Shown here: in pieces, positions 9,801 to 17,502 of the stretch
Layout: the number at the start of each line of letters is the position of its first letter
How positions within the stretch are numbered: the stretch's first letter is position 1
Origin: CAZLWA01 sp964563165
Lineage (GTDB): Bacteria; CLD3; SB21
Reading direction: 5' to 3'
Assembly: GCA_964563165.1 (NCBI GenBank)
Contig: CAZLWA010000082.1
Coordinates: forward strand, 1-40,374
DNA: 40,374 bases
Program-made: the position numbers and the translations under genes
Notes under the pieces: model-generated
Told to the model about the DNA's origin: nothing
What the model saw: only the letters and a program-made list of their open reading frames with translations
The model's database searches: none

Positions 9801-10684
9801 AATTAAGAATATTATTGCAAAACTATAATGCCGAATTTCTATATGAACTCGGCCGCTATTATCAGACTAAAGGCAAAATAGTCAACTACGATCTGGCGTT
9901 CAAGACCTACAGCCGCGTGCTGGATGATTATAAAACGGCTGCCATTATTCCCGAAGTGATGTATGAGATGGGCGCGATCCGCTTCAATCAGGGCAAGAGT
10001 AAGGAGGGCTTCGATCTGTTCCAGCAGATCCCTCAGCGATTTCCGAGTCATGAGATCTTGCCGAAGGTCTATTTGCGTACGGCGTTCGAAGCGTTTCGGC
10101 TGGAGCAGACACAAACGGCGATCGACGCCGCCAAGTGGGCACTGCAAAATCCAAACATAAAAATCGCCGATGCAAAAACAGGGACAAGCTTTTTAATTAA
10201 AGTGTACAAAGCGGCGGGATATTACGAAAATGCGCTGCTGCTTATCCAACAGTATCTGGAAAGATTTTCGGAGGACGATCCGGTGAATGTGTTTTCGATG
10301 CGTATCGACATCGGCGTCATGCACAAGAATTTAAAAGCGTATGACCGGGCCATCGAATATCTGAGGGATCTGATCAAAACAGCGTCCGGGGAGGACGAAG
10401 CGGAAATTCAATTTAACATCGCCGAGACCTATTTTGCCAAAGGTAATTTTGAACAGGCGCTGCTCGAATATTTACGCATTCCGTATCTGACGCTCGGAAA
10501 AAAATTCGATTGGGCGAGCGCAGCCAAAAGCCAGGGCGCAGAGTGTTACGTTAAATTGTCCAAGTACGACGAAGCGCTTAATTTATACAATGAAATTATC
10601 AAAACCAGCGGCAGCGGGAGTGAATACGGAATTTTCGCGAAACAGCGTATGGATCAGATCCGTGCGCTGACGAAAACGAAGTGA
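6869..10684 (+). CDS. Very large TPR-repeat envelope protein, putative lipoprotein
   Basis: A 1271-residue protein made almost wholly of tetratricopeptide repeats (for example AAKEFTRFIKNFP and AIAAYQNSL), resembling YbgF/BamD-like 'tol-pal system' TPR proteins but far longer. The N-terminus has a hydrophobic segment (residues 17-28) ending in a lipobox-like ILTAC, with Cys29 as possible lipid site; cleavage by signal peptidase I after the nearby AEA is the alternative. A good Shine-Dalgarno (AAGGAG) precedes ATG 6869. Its stop overlaps the next start as TGATG, so suhB is probably translationally coupled. TPR superhelices bind other proteins; the likely role is a periplasmic or outer-membrane scaffold, perhaps for cell-envelope assembly. 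The partner cannot be read from sequence. Confidence 0.8.
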   Translation: MFHRPEILRWQNSVFHYWMLFSFVILTACSAEAQVGNADTDFLYARKLYDDKLYSLAAKEFTRFIKNFPAEARAPDARFYSGMAFFNSGEFENARRDFQYLAIDYPKDKRAPDAWQKSADCYVALGDFAAAANTLISVYTFYPASPNAIQAVLTASDYYVKAGDIRSAKDRLQKLIADQPDIPETYLSRLKLAQLMKAEQNYSQAANEFQTIIDKAKDPELISTAIYEKAKISDRLGKSDEARLGYSRIMNRFGKTKMNAYALFEMGLILMREKNFVEAKGLLEKAAASTSAKDLKSGAQMTIGDIYFATGQFKQAGEVFRSLADTETDSSASAEANFKLGMTFEKVNMVAAANERYVKIINGPAGKPSDSKYPMYAYLKLAKNFAAAKNFREAVGYYDRFIRKYAQYENLDRVIYSRAEILANELKDYPEAIVALESLLRQFPKNVHADLSQLYLAKAYRKNGEVSQAIALLRSFKNNFPGSVTLDQAQSEWDYIQTYYSTGGNTTTENIIHLLGNLIEDKSKDEIAFSYAKLFFEQLKDYKGAAELFRKVIGVTKNRELAEEASYLTAVSYDLLSKKSPELVSYADSALDVYKRLSGGKYSDAAALYIIESNLSKMKNVDERARKGKETYGALLERFPASGLRDKMLLGLGNALWELREVTVPADENKAGKNKGDRTPLKQDSSGAKKYLSATDCYNELTGLYPNSAYAEEAFFKNILCFAYAQKKDASYNLMNNYSAAFPRGRYIAQIKYMIGKYKETAGDYNSATAIFSELINQYYYTPYADSAAQGIGDNYLLAQQYEKAIAAYQNSLRINKTEFSESNLIASQPHNTAEYKIAYCFSKLNNLSRAVEYYKSYLFPDNAGTYAGHALTTLAQMYDAKQDYKNAVSFYKVLSGQYLKTDQGFKALVRMAEIQFDAENYDSARAAYQKLSELAQDQLQKFIFESRIIVCAYRMGAVNTTTDLEKKFNKKYENDKKLRILLQNYNAEFLYELGRYYQTKGKIVNYDLAFKTYSRVLDDYKTAAIIPEVMYEMGAIRFNQGKSKEGFDLFQQIPQRFPSHEILPKVYLRTAFEAFRLEQTQTAIDAAKWALQNPNIKIADAKTGTSFLIKVYKAAGYYENALLLIQQYLERFSEDDPVNVFSMRIDIGVMHKNLKAYDRAIEYLRDLIKTASGEDEAEIQFNIAETYFAKGNFEQALLEYLRIPYLTLGKKFDWASAAKSQGAECYVKLSKYDEALNLYNEIIKTSGSGSEYGIFAKQRMDQIRALTKTK

Positions 10685-11502
10685 TGGAATCGAATGTGAA
10701 AATCCCCGCCGGCGCGATGCATGTCGCCATAGGTGCGGCGATGCAGGCGGCCCGGGTCATCATGGAAGGGTACGGAAAAGCACTTCACATCGATGAAAAA
10801 CAGCATAACGATTTTGTTACGGATATTGACCGTCATGCGGAAGAAACGATCATTCGGCACATTCTCCGCGCGTTTCCGGACCATGAGATTCTTGCCGAAG
10901 AATCCGGTAAACACGAACACACGAGTGATTACCGCTGGATTATCGACCCGCTGGACGGCACGACGAATTTCATCCACGGCATGCCGATGTTCGCCGTCAG
11001 CATCGCTTTGGAGGTCTGTGGAACGTTGACCGTCGGCGTCGTGTACGAGCCGATCCGCAAAGAGCTTTTCACCGCGGAAAAAAATAAAGGAGCGTTCCTG
11101 AACAGTCGTAAAATGACAGTCTCCACGACTTCCGAAAAGCCGCATTGTTTGCTGGCAACCGGATTTCCATTCAGGAATTTGTCCATGCTCGATGAATATT
11201 TGAAAATCTTCAAATATTTCATGACGCAGGTGTCGGGAATACGCCGGCCGGGCTCGGCTGCGCTGGATCTGTGTTACCTTGCTTGCGGACGCTATGAAGG
11301 GTTTTGGGAACTGAATTTGAAACCGTGGGATATGGCTGCGGGAACGCTGATGATACAGGAAGCCGGAGGAAAGATTACGAATTTCTCCGGCGGCGATAAT
11401 TTTCTGTACAAAGGCAACGTCATCGGGTCCAACGGCGTGATTCATTCATGGATGCTTGATGCCGTGAAGGAGATTTTGGGAGAGAAAATAAATTCATTAT
11501 AG
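10684..11502 (+). CDS. suhB: Inositol monophosphatase family protein (SuhB-like)
   Basis: A Mg-dependent, Li-sensitive-type phosphatase of the FIG/IMPase superfamily, 272 aa. Metal ligands are visible: the EESG pair at residues 72-75, the DPLDGTTNFIHG signature with Asp88 and Asp91, and the distal KPWDMAAG Asp. It would hydrolyse inositol-1-phosphate or related sugar phosphates. Because related proteins also include histidinol-phosphatase and fructose-1,6-bisphosphatase activities, and SuhB acts in rRNA antitermination, the substrate is uncertain. ATG 10684 overlaps the TPR gene stop (TGATG); a GTG one codon earlier is the alternative. Confidence 0.9.
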   Translation: MESNVKIPAGAMHVAIGAAMQAARVIMEGYGKALHIDEKQHNDFVTDIDRHAEETIIRHILRAFPDHEILAEESGKHEHTSDYRWIIDPLDGTTNFIHGMPMFAVSIALEVCGTLTVGVVYEPIRKELFTAEKNKGAFLNSRKMTVSTTSEKPHCLLATGFPFRNLSMLDEYLKIFKYFMTQVSGIRRPGSAALDLCYLACGRYEGFWELNLKPWDMAAGTLMIQEAGGKITNFSGGDNFLYKGNVIGSNGVIHSWMLDAVKEILGEKINSL

Positions 11503-11557
11503 TGCTAAATTAATTCTACTTTAGGTCCTATTTAAAAAAACGAGAAAGAGGTGTAGC

Positions 11558-11932
11558 TTGAATCTGGCTATTATTAATTCAATGGTACTCATGGGCGGTA
11601 ATTCCAACCCCGGCGGACCCGCGCCGAATCCGATTCTGAGTTTTCTCCCGTTCATTTTGATCATTGCCGTGATCTATTTTATGATGATCCGTCCCCAAAA
11701 GAAGAAACAACAGGAGCGGGACAAGATGATCTCGACGGTGCAAAAAGGCGATAAAGTCGTGACCGTCGGCGGTCTTCACGGGACCGTGCAGGTGCCGAAA
11801 GAAAAAACGGTGATTATCAAAATTGCCGATAACGTGAAAGTGGAAGTCGAACGCTCGGCGATCGCAGCGGTGCTTTCCGGCAAAGCCGAGGAACCTTCGG
11901 ATAAAGTGGAAGTCCTGGAGTCGCAAAAATAA
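11558..11932 (+). CDS. yajC: Preprotein translocase accessory subunit YajC
   Basis: A 124-residue protein with one N-terminal membrane span (about residues 28-46, FLPFILIIAVIYFMMI), then the conserved RPQKKKQQE cytoplasmic junction and a VQKGDKVVTVGGLHG beta domain, which is diagnostic of YajC. It associates with SecDF/SecYEG/YidC in the inner membrane and aids protein export. The TTG start at 11558 is favoured because AAGAGGTG lies just upstream; ATG 11582 is possible. The secD and secF genes that often follow yajC are not here; thiamine genes follow instead. Confidence 0.93.
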   Translation: MNLAIINSMVLMGGNSNPGGPAPNPILSFLPFILIIAVIYFMMIRPQKKKQQERDKMISTVQKGDKVVTVGGLHGTVQVPKEKTVIIKIADNVKVEVERSAIAAVLSGKAEEPSDKVEVLESQK

Positions 11933-11978
11933 ACGGACGATGCTTTCAAAAGCTGGAGTAACTTGAGACGCAGTACCT

Positions 11979-12182
11979 ATGAACCTTAAGGTTAACGGAC
12001 AGGCTCATCGTATCGAGAAGGTGGAAAATATCGCCGCGGTTTTGAAACACTTCCAAGTTGAACAAATGACGGGCTTGGCCGTGGCGCTGAATTACACGGT
12101 TGTAGCCAGGCAGGATTTCGAAAAGGCGGTCGTTCACGACGGCGATGAGATTGAAATTATCCGCGCCGTGCAGGGAGGATGA
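11979..12182 (+). CDS. thiS: Sulfur carrier protein ThiS
   Basis: A 67-residue ubiquitin-like protein that ends in the obligatory Gly-Gly (RAVQGG) used for adenylation and thiocarboxylation, so it delivers sulfur for the thiazole ring of thiamine. The start MNLKVNG and the HDGDEIEIIRAVQGG end match the family. It lies 46 bases after yajC and 109 bases before thiG, its partner enzyme. ThiF, ThiH/ThiO, ThiC and ThiE are not in the window. Confidence 0.93.
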   Translation: MNLKVNGQAHRIEKVENIAAVLKHFQVEQMTGLAVALNYTVVARQDFEKAVVHDGDEIEIIRAVQGG

Positions 12183-12233
12183 TCTTCAGCCTATTCCCAT
12201 AAGCGGGATTTACTCTTCCGCCATTCCATCTGC

Positions 12234-12262
12234 TTGCTATTTTCATTTAATTGAAATAGATT
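12234..12262 (+). promoter_or_regulatory. Candidate sigma-70 promoter for thiG
   Basis: TTGCTA (12234-12239), 17 bases, then TAGATT (12257-12262), each 4/6 to consensus. The spacer holds the near-palindrome TTTCATTTAATTGAAA (12241-12256), and the -10 lies inside GAAATAGATTTC (12253-12264); these could be operator half-sites. No TPP riboswitch elements are seen. Confidence 0.35.
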
Positions 12263-12291
12263 TCAATCGAATGAATATTTAGAGGATTCTT

Positions 12292-13071
12292 GTGCGCGAT
12301 AGAAATAAATTAATTTTTGGTAAACAGGAATTCACTGCACGCTTAATAGTCGGAACGGGGAAGTATAAAGACTACGGCGAAACCAAAGCCGCCATCGAAG
12401 CGAGCGGCGCGCAGATTGTCACGGTCGCACTGCGCCGCATTAATTTGGAAAATCCGAATGACAAGAATCTGCTGGACTATCTTGGAAAGAACTACACCCT
12501 TCTTCCCAATACGGCCGGCTGTTACACTGCAAAGGATGCGGTGCTCACGTGCCAACTGGCGCGCGAAGCTTTGGGGACCTCGCTGGTGAAATTGGAAGTT
12601 CTGGGTGACAGCCAGACGTTGTTTCCGGACAATGAGCAGTTGATCGAGGCCGCAAAGGTTCTGGTAAAAGAAAAATTCACCGTACTGCCTTATTGCATTG
12701 ACGACCCCGTGATATGTAAGAAACTGGAAGACGCCGGCTGTGCTGCGGTGATGCCGTTGGCGGCTCCGATCGGCTCGGGGCTCGGTATCCGGAACCCCTA
12801 TAATCTCGCGATCATTCTGGAACGTGCGAACGTACCGGTGATTGTGGATGCAGGAGTCGGGACCGCGTCGGATGCGGCGATTGCCATGGAACTGGGTTGC
12901 GACGGTATTTTGATGAATACGGCAATTGCCGGAGCTAAGGATCCGATCAAAATGGCGCGCGCTATGAAGCTCGCAGTGGAAGCGGGCCGATTGGCTTTTG
13001 AGGCAGGGCGAATTCCGAAAAAACTCTATGCGACGGCGTCGAGTCCGATCGAAGGCGTGATTAAAACGTAA
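12292..13071 (+). CDS. thiG: Thiazole synthase ThiG
   Basis: A (beta/alpha)8 enzyme, 259 aa, which condenses 1-deoxy-D-xylulose 5-phosphate, dehydroglycine and ThiS-thiocarboxylate to the thiazole phosphate of thiamine. The family hallmarks are present: LIVGTGKY, NTAGCYTA, the Schiff-base lysine in VKLEVLGD (Lys100), GSGLGI and VDAGVGTASDAA. The start is GTG 12292 after AGAGGA. Pairs with thiS just upstream. Confidence 0.96.
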   Translation: MRDRNKLIFGKQEFTARLIVGTGKYKDYGETKAAIEASGAQIVTVALRRINLENPNDKNLLDYLGKNYTLLPNTAGCYTAKDAVLTCQLAREALGTSLVKLEVLGDSQTLFPDNEQLIEAAKVLVKEKFTVLPYCIDDPVICKKLEDAGCAAVMPLAAPIGSGLGIRNPYNLAIILERANVPVIVDAGVGTASDAAIAMELGCDGILMNTAIAGAKDPIKMARAMKLAVEAGRLAFEAGRIPKKLYATASSPIEGVIKT

Positions 13072-13087
13072 ATACGCCGGGAAATTT

Positions 13088-13117
13088 TTGACCGGGTGCC
13101 GGGATCTGGCGTATCAT
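13088..13117 (+). promoter_or_regulatory. Candidate sigma-70 promoter for the STAS signalling gene
   Basis: TTGACC (13088-13093), 18 bases, TATCAT (13112-13117), 37 bases before the STAS start. The pair ATACGCC (13072-13078) / GGCGTAT (13108-13114) is a perfect 7-bp inverted repeat whose right arm overlaps the -10 element; it may be an operator or the base of a thiG-trailing hairpin. Confidence 0.5.
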
Positions 13118-13154
13118 TATTTGTGAAACATCACTCTTAAAACGGCGAATCCAT

Positions 13155-13511
13155 ATGCATCAACCGATTGCCATCCACGTTTATCCAGCCAGCCAAAGGG
13201 ACGATGTCACGATCATGGAATTACGGGGCCAGTTGGATTCTGTGACGTCCTCGGAAGTCGAAAAGAATTTGGAGAAGCTTCTCAATAAACAGCAATGGCG
13301 TATCGTCGTGGACTTGAAGAATATCACGTACGTCAGCAGCGCAGGCTGGGGAATCTTCCTGGGCGTTCTGAAAGACATTAAGATCAACCAGGGTGACCTT
13401 AAACTGGCCGGCATCAACGACGAAGTGATGGAAGTTTTTAAACTGCTTGAAATCGATTTTTTTCTGCCCACCTACAAAACCGCTTCGGATGCGGTACTTT
13501 CCTTTGCGTAG
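13155..13511 (+). CDS. STAS-domain protein (anti-sigma factor antagonist-like)
   Basis: A single 118-residue STAS domain of the SpoIIAA/RsbV type. The VDLKNITYVSSAGWGIFLG segment contains the serine pair (Ser61/Ser62) that such proteins have phosphorylated by HPK/RsbW-like kinases, which controls partner binding. In known systems dephospho-STAS proteins sequester an anti-sigma kinase or act in a stressosome-like complex. No cognate anti-sigma factor or PP2C phosphatase lies in the window; the neighbours are two MBL-fold hydrolases and a cNMP-binding histidine kinase. It has its own candidate promoter and is followed by a 95-base gap. Confidence 0.9.
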   Translation: MHQPIAIHVYPASQRDDVTIMELRGQLDSVTSSEVEKNLEKLLNKQQWRIVVDLKNITYVSSAGWGIFLGVLKDIKINQGDLKLAGINDEVMEVFKLLEIDFFLPTYKTASDAVLSFA

Positions 13512-13606
13512 AATTCTGTAAACGCGCTTGCTTTTGCAGGCCAATTAAATTAATTTTATCCGAATAGTCTTGTCCTTGAGATTCTCGGATCAGCAGTAAT
13601 TCTACC

Positions 13607-14515
13607 ATGAAAATTAAATTCTGGGGCGTTCGGGGTTCCTACCCCGTTCCGGGCATTCATACCAACAAATACGGCGGAAATACGCCGTGCCTGCAAGTGA
13701 CGCTGGACAGCGGAGCGGTGATCATTCTCGATGCCGGTACTGGTATTCGCGGCCTGGGTCAGGCATTGATGCAGAACGGCTTCGGGTCCGGAAAAGGCCT
13801 GGCGAATATTTTAATGACCCATACCCACTGGGATCACATCCAGGGCCTTCCTTTCTTTGCGCCGGCGTTCGTTGGAGGCAATAAGTTCACGGTGCATGCA
13901 CGCCCCAGCTGCCACCGCCACCTCAAAGAAATTTTCGCGTATCAAAACGAAGAATATTTTTCACCCGTGCCTTTTCAAGCGATGAAAGCAGATCTGAAAT
14001 TTATCGAAATTGAAGCCGATCAGACTTTCATGTTGGGCGAAGCCGTAGTGAAGACGTTCAAACTCAATCATCCAAACGTGGCCATCGGTTACCGGATTGA
14101 AGCGGACGGTAAATCTTTCGCGTATGTCACCGATACGGCGCCGTTTGAAAATGTGCTGCTGGGGGACGCCTTCATTCCCAAGCCGCCGGACACGATAAAT
14201 AGCGAAGATCAACGTCAACTGGCCGATCTGCAGATCAAGATGAATACCGTTTTGGAAAATGCGGACTTTATCGTATACGATGCGTTTTTCCGCATGGATG
14301 AATATAAAAAGAATCCGCATTGGGGCCACAGTACGCCGGAGCATGGCATTGATTTGTGCCATGAAGTCGGCGTAAAGCAACTGGCGTTGTTTCATCATGC
14401 GCCGAGCAATACGGACGAAACCCTGGATACGCTTGAAAATTATTATCGCGGGAAATGCAAGGGCATCGGACCCGACGTTATGGTCGCCATGGAAGGCAAG
14501 GAGATCACGCTATAG
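13607..14515 (+). CDS. Metallo-beta-lactamase-fold hydrolase, copy 1
   Basis: A 302-residue MBL-fold protein of the Lactamase_B_2/PhnP-like group (COG1235 style). It opens with KFWGVRGSYPVPG and YGGNTPC, then has the metal motif HTHWDH at residues 72-77, a later NHPNVAIGYRI histidine, the bridging aspartate in VTDTAPF and a final ALFHHAP histidine, so the dinuclear site looks complete. Members act as phosphodiesterases on cyclic phosphates, cyclic nucleotides or RNA ends. The substrate here is unknown; the cNMP-binding kinase two genes downstream makes a cyclic nucleotide a reasonable guess. It is paralogous to the next gene. Confidence 0.88.
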   Translation: MKIKFWGVRGSYPVPGIHTNKYGGNTPCLQVTLDSGAVIILDAGTGIRGLGQALMQNGFGSGKGLANILMTHTHWDHIQGLPFFAPAFVGGNKFTVHARPSCHRHLKEIFAYQNEEYFSPVPFQAMKADLKFIEIEADQTFMLGEAVVKTFKLNHPNVAIGYRIEADGKSFAYVTDTAPFENVLLGDAFIPKPPDTINSEDQRQLADLQIKMNTVLENADFIVYDAFFRMDEYKKNPHWGHSTPEHGIDLCHEVGVKQLALFHHAPSNTDETLDTLENYYRGKCKGIGPDVMVAMEGKEITL

Positions 14516-14574
14516 CAATGTCAACCGCCGGTTTGGAGAGATTGACAAGCGGATTATTGAATACGAATTAATTT

Positions 14575-15399
14575 ATGGAAATAACATTTTACGGCGTGCG
14601 AGGTTCGGTACCGGTACCCGGGGCCGGGACAAATGAATACGGAGGCAATACGCCCTGCATTCATGTGAAGTCCAAAAAGGGCTATGATATCGTTTTGGAT
14701 TCCGGCACGGGTATTTGCAGCTTAGCGCGTAAGTTTTTAGCAACGCCGCTGGGCAAAGGACAGGGCGAAGTCGCCATGCTCCTGAGCCATACGCATCTGG
14801 ATCACATTCAGGGATTTCCGTTCTTTATACCCGCATTTATCCCCGGCAACAAAATAAAAATATTCGGCGGACGTCCGCCCAAAGCAGCTTTGAAAGCAGT
14901 TCTCGACGGCCAGCTTAACGCCTCGTATTCGCCGATCTTCGGGCTGTCCAATTTTGCAGCGTCCTTGACGATCGAAGAAGTCACTGACGACCCTTTTGTT
15001 TTGGACGGCGTGAAAGTTTCCAGTGACGTCATGCCTCATACGACCATGGCTTCTGTGGCATACCGGCTGAATGAAGACGGCAAGTCGCTGGTGTATATGA
15101 CCGATATCGAGCATTACAACGGCGATCTCAGCGACAACGCGCTGGCTCTGGCCGAGGACGCGGATATACTTGTGCACGATACCTATTTCAGTCCGGAAGA
15201 TTATGCCAAAGGACGCGGGCACAGCAGTGTCGATATGGCCGTCGAATTGGCCCGGAAAGCGCGCGTGAAACAGCTGGTGATGTTCCATTATTCACCGGAT
15301 TATACGGACGATGCGATTCGTAAATTATATGATCGTTTCAAAGATCAATCCGATCTCACGGTTATCGCGTCGCGCGAAGAATTGAAACTGGTTTTGTAG
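14575..15399 (+). CDS. Metallo-beta-lactamase-fold hydrolase, copy 2
   Basis: A 274-residue paralogue of the preceding gene, with the same frame of motifs: TFYGVRGSVPVPG, YGGNTPC, HTHLDH at the identical residues 72-77, MPHTTMASVAYRL, MTDIEHY and VMFHYSP. All metal ligands are kept, so both copies look active. It lacks the roughly 25-residue insertion that copy 1 has after the bridging aspartate (PKPPDTINSEDQ region), suggesting different substrate or partner use after an old duplication. It lies 59 bases after copy 1 and 33 bases before the histidine kinase. Confidence 0.88.
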   Translation: MEITFYGVRGSVPVPGAGTNEYGGNTPCIHVKSKKGYDIVLDSGTGICSLARKFLATPLGKGQGEVAMLLSHTHLDHIQGFPFFIPAFIPGNKIKIFGGRPPKAALKAVLDGQLNASYSPIFGLSNFAASLTIEEVTDDPFVLDGVKVSSDVMPHTTMASVAYRLNEDGKSLVYMTDIEHYNGDLSDNALALAEDADILVHDTYFSPEDYAKGRGHSSVDMAVELARKARVKQLVMFHYSPDYTDDAIRKLYDRFKDQSDLTVIASREELKLVL

Positions 15400-15432
15400 T
15401 CCCCTTGGTCTCACTATGAGAGCCTCCGGTTT

Positions 15433-16635
15433 ATGTACACCGAAAATGAAAAGGTCGATATTTTAAAATCTTCCGCCTTGTTCAAAAACCTCACGCGTGA
15501 GGACCTCAAAGCGATCGCTCCGAAGTTTGATGAGCGGCAATTTCCGGCCGGTACGACCTTGTTTGAAGAGGGAAGCAGCGACGTGGACGGCATGTATATT
15601 ATCTCTCACGGAGCGGTGAAGATCTATAAGAATGTCCCCGGCGACGGTGCGCGCCAACAGGCTATTGCCGTACTAAAGGCAGGAAGCTTTTTTGGAGAAA
15701 TGGCACTCTTGGACGAGGAGACACGTTCCGCGGGCGCGGCGGCGATGGAGGACACCGAATTATTATTTTTATCCAAAGCGTCGTTTCATAAAATTATCAC
15801 GGCAAATCTGGAACTTGCGCATGAAATACTGACGCGCATCGCGAAAGTGATGTCTCAGCGGTTGCGCGATACGAACAATCTTTTCCGCGAAGTAGTGACC
15901 TGGGGCTACCGCGCGCGCAAAGAAGTGCGCGACCTGAAATCCAATTTTTTGGCGACGATCTCGCACGAACTGCGCACCCCTATTCACTCCATACAGGGGT
16001 TCAGCAGTTTGATGAAGGAAACGCCGGAGGCCGATGAAGCAACGAAAGAAAAATTTATTGAAGTGATTTTAGAGGAAAGCAAACGGCTGGGCGATTTGAT
16101 TAACGATCTGATTTCACTGGCGGAAATCGAATACGGTGCGATCGTGCTGGAGCGGAAACCGGTGAACCTTGCGGAAATGGTTGAACGGGTTTTTGACAGC
16201 TTCAAAGCGGACGCCGAGGAGAAGAAGATACGTTGTCAGTTACTTATTCCGGCGCAGCTGCCGGCGGTGGAATTGGACGTGCAACGTTTCATTCAGGCGG
16301 TGGAGCATCTGATCGACAATGCGATCAAGTTCACTTCGTATAACGGCGAAATATCCGTTGAAATTGCCGCGTTAAAAAACTCCATTGATATTTTGGTGAG
16401 CGACACCGGCCTTGGTATTCCCGCAGAATACAGGGATCGGGTGTTTGATAAGTTCTATCAAGTGGACCAATCCAACACGCGCACCGTGGGAGGCGCAGGT
16501 ATCGGGCTGTCACTGGCGCGGCATATCGTGGAACTTCACGGCGGCACCATTTCCGTAGCGAGTAAGGAAGGCGAAGGCTCTACCTTCAAAATCTCTTTGC
16601 CCAAAAAATATATTCTTCCAAAAGAACTTAATTAA
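15433..16635 (+). CDS. Soluble histidine kinase with N-terminal cyclic-nucleotide-binding domain
   Basis: A 400-residue cytoplasmic sensor kinase with no membrane span. Residues 10-130 form a CRP/CAP-type cNMP-binding domain; its phosphate-binding cassette reads FGEMALL...RSA (Glu89, Arg98, Ser99), the pattern of proteins that really bind cAMP or cGMP. A helical linker leads to the HisKA domain with the phospho-acceptor His178 in SHELRTP. The HATPase domain has the N box around Asn296 (HLIDNAIKF), G1 DTGLGIP (Asp324) and G2 GGAGIGLSLA. It should autophosphorylate in response to a cyclic nucleotide. No response regulator is adjacent; the nearest is the PATAN-type one at 20211-20882. The kinase follows the two MBL hydrolases and probably shares their transcript. 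Confidence 0.92.
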   Translation: MYTENEKVDILKSSALFKNLTREDLKAIAPKFDERQFPAGTTLFEEGSSDVDGMYIISHGAVKIYKNVPGDGARQQAIAVLKAGSFFGEMALLDEETRSAGAAAMEDTELLFLSKASFHKIITANLELAHEILTRIAKVMSQRLRDTNNLFREVVTWGYRARKEVRDLKSNFLATISHELRTPIHSIQGFSSLMKETPEADEATKEKFIEVILEESKRLGDLINDLISLAEIEYGAIVLERKPVNLAEMVERVFDSFKADAEEKKIRCQLLIPAQLPAVELDVQRFIQAVEHLIDNAIKFTSYNGEISVEIAALKNSIDILVSDTGLGIPAEYRDRVFDKFYQVDQSNTRTVGGAGIGLSLARHIVELHGGTISVASKEGEGSTFKISLPKKYILPKELN

Positions 16636-16641
16636 TCCGTA

Positions 16642-17502
16642 ATGCGCAGTCCTCCCGTTCATGTCATTGTCCTGTCGTACAACGGCAGAAAGCTTACCTC
16701 CGACTGTATCGCTTCCTGTCTTCTGCTCAATTACAATAATGTCACCATAGTGGTAGCCGATAATGCTTCCACCGACGGAAGCGCAGGGCACCTCAAAGAA
16801 GTATTTGCGAACGAAATTTCTGAATTAAAAGTTATTCTGATTGAAAATGAAGTCAATTTAGGATTTGCGGCCGGGAATAATGTCGGAATGAAATATGCGT
16901 TTGACCACGGAGCCGAATATGTTTTGCTTTTAAACAACGATACCCTGGTAGATCCCGATCTGTTATTCCACGTGATGCCGCATTTTGAAAAGGATCCGCA
17001 AATAGGAATCATCGGACCTAAAATTTACTATTTTGATCCGCCGACGCGGATTTGGTTTGCCGGCGGAAAGATTGACCTGCACAAGGGTGTCGGCCGGCAT
17101 ATAGGCATCCGGGAGACGGATCGCGGACAGTTTGACGTTGCGGGGGAATGCGACTATGTCACAGGCTGTGCCATGCTGATCTCACGCGCGGTGATTGAGT
17201 CCGTGGGTTACCTGGACCCGATCTATAAAATGTATTCCGAAGATGCGGATTATTGTTTCCGCGCGCGCAAAAATAAATTCAAGCTGAGGTACGTTCCCGC
17301 CGGGAAAGTGTGGCATAAGATTTCCGCGTCTTCCGGCGGACCATTGGGATGGAAAAAGATCAAGCTGAGACTTCGAAGCAATTTTATCTTTTTGTGCCGT
17401 TACGCCAGGTGGTATCACTGGCTCACGGTCCCTGCGTTTTTCGTGCTTGACGGTTTTCGCATCATGTTTTCAATTCTGTTCGGAAGGATCAAAAATGAAT
17501 GA
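16642..17502 (+). CDS. Family 2 glycosyltransferase (rhamnosyltransferase-like)
   Basis: A GT-A fold enzyme of 286 aa. It has the nucleotide-binding VIVLSYNG and VVADNASTDGS, the metal-binding NND (LLLNNDTLVD) in place of DXD, and the acceptor-side EDADYCFRAR. A C-terminal hydrophobic stretch (about residues 250-275) may contact the membrane. Similar enzymes transfer rhamnose or related sugars during O-antigen or exopolysaccharide synthesis; donor and acceptor are unknown. It begins 6 bases after the kinase stop, so is likely cotranscribed with it. No other polysaccharide genes are nearby. Confidence 0.9.
   Translation: MRSPPVHVIVLSYNGRKLTSDCIASCLLLNYNNVTIVVADNASTDGSAGHLKEVFANEISELKVILIENEVNLGFAAGNNVGMKYAFDHGAEYVLLLNNDTLVDPDLLFHVMPHFEKDPQIGIIGPKIYYFDPPTRIWFAGGKIDLHKGVGRHIGIRETDRGQFDVAGECDYVTGCAMLISRAVIESVGYLDPIYKMYSEDADYCFRARKNKFKLRYVPAGKVWHKISASSGGPLGWKKIKLRLRSNFIFLCRYARWYHWLTVPAFFVLDGFRIMFSILFGRIKNE

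Noticed and set aside
10654..11445. Minus-strand 263-codon frame opposite suhB
   Set aside because: Antisense shadow of a clear IMPase gene, with arginine/histidine-rich non-natural composition.
11933..12291. TPP riboswitch ahead of thiS or thiG
   Set aside because: The conserved CTGAGA and GATACCTG...CGGATAATGC-type core elements are absent from both spacers.
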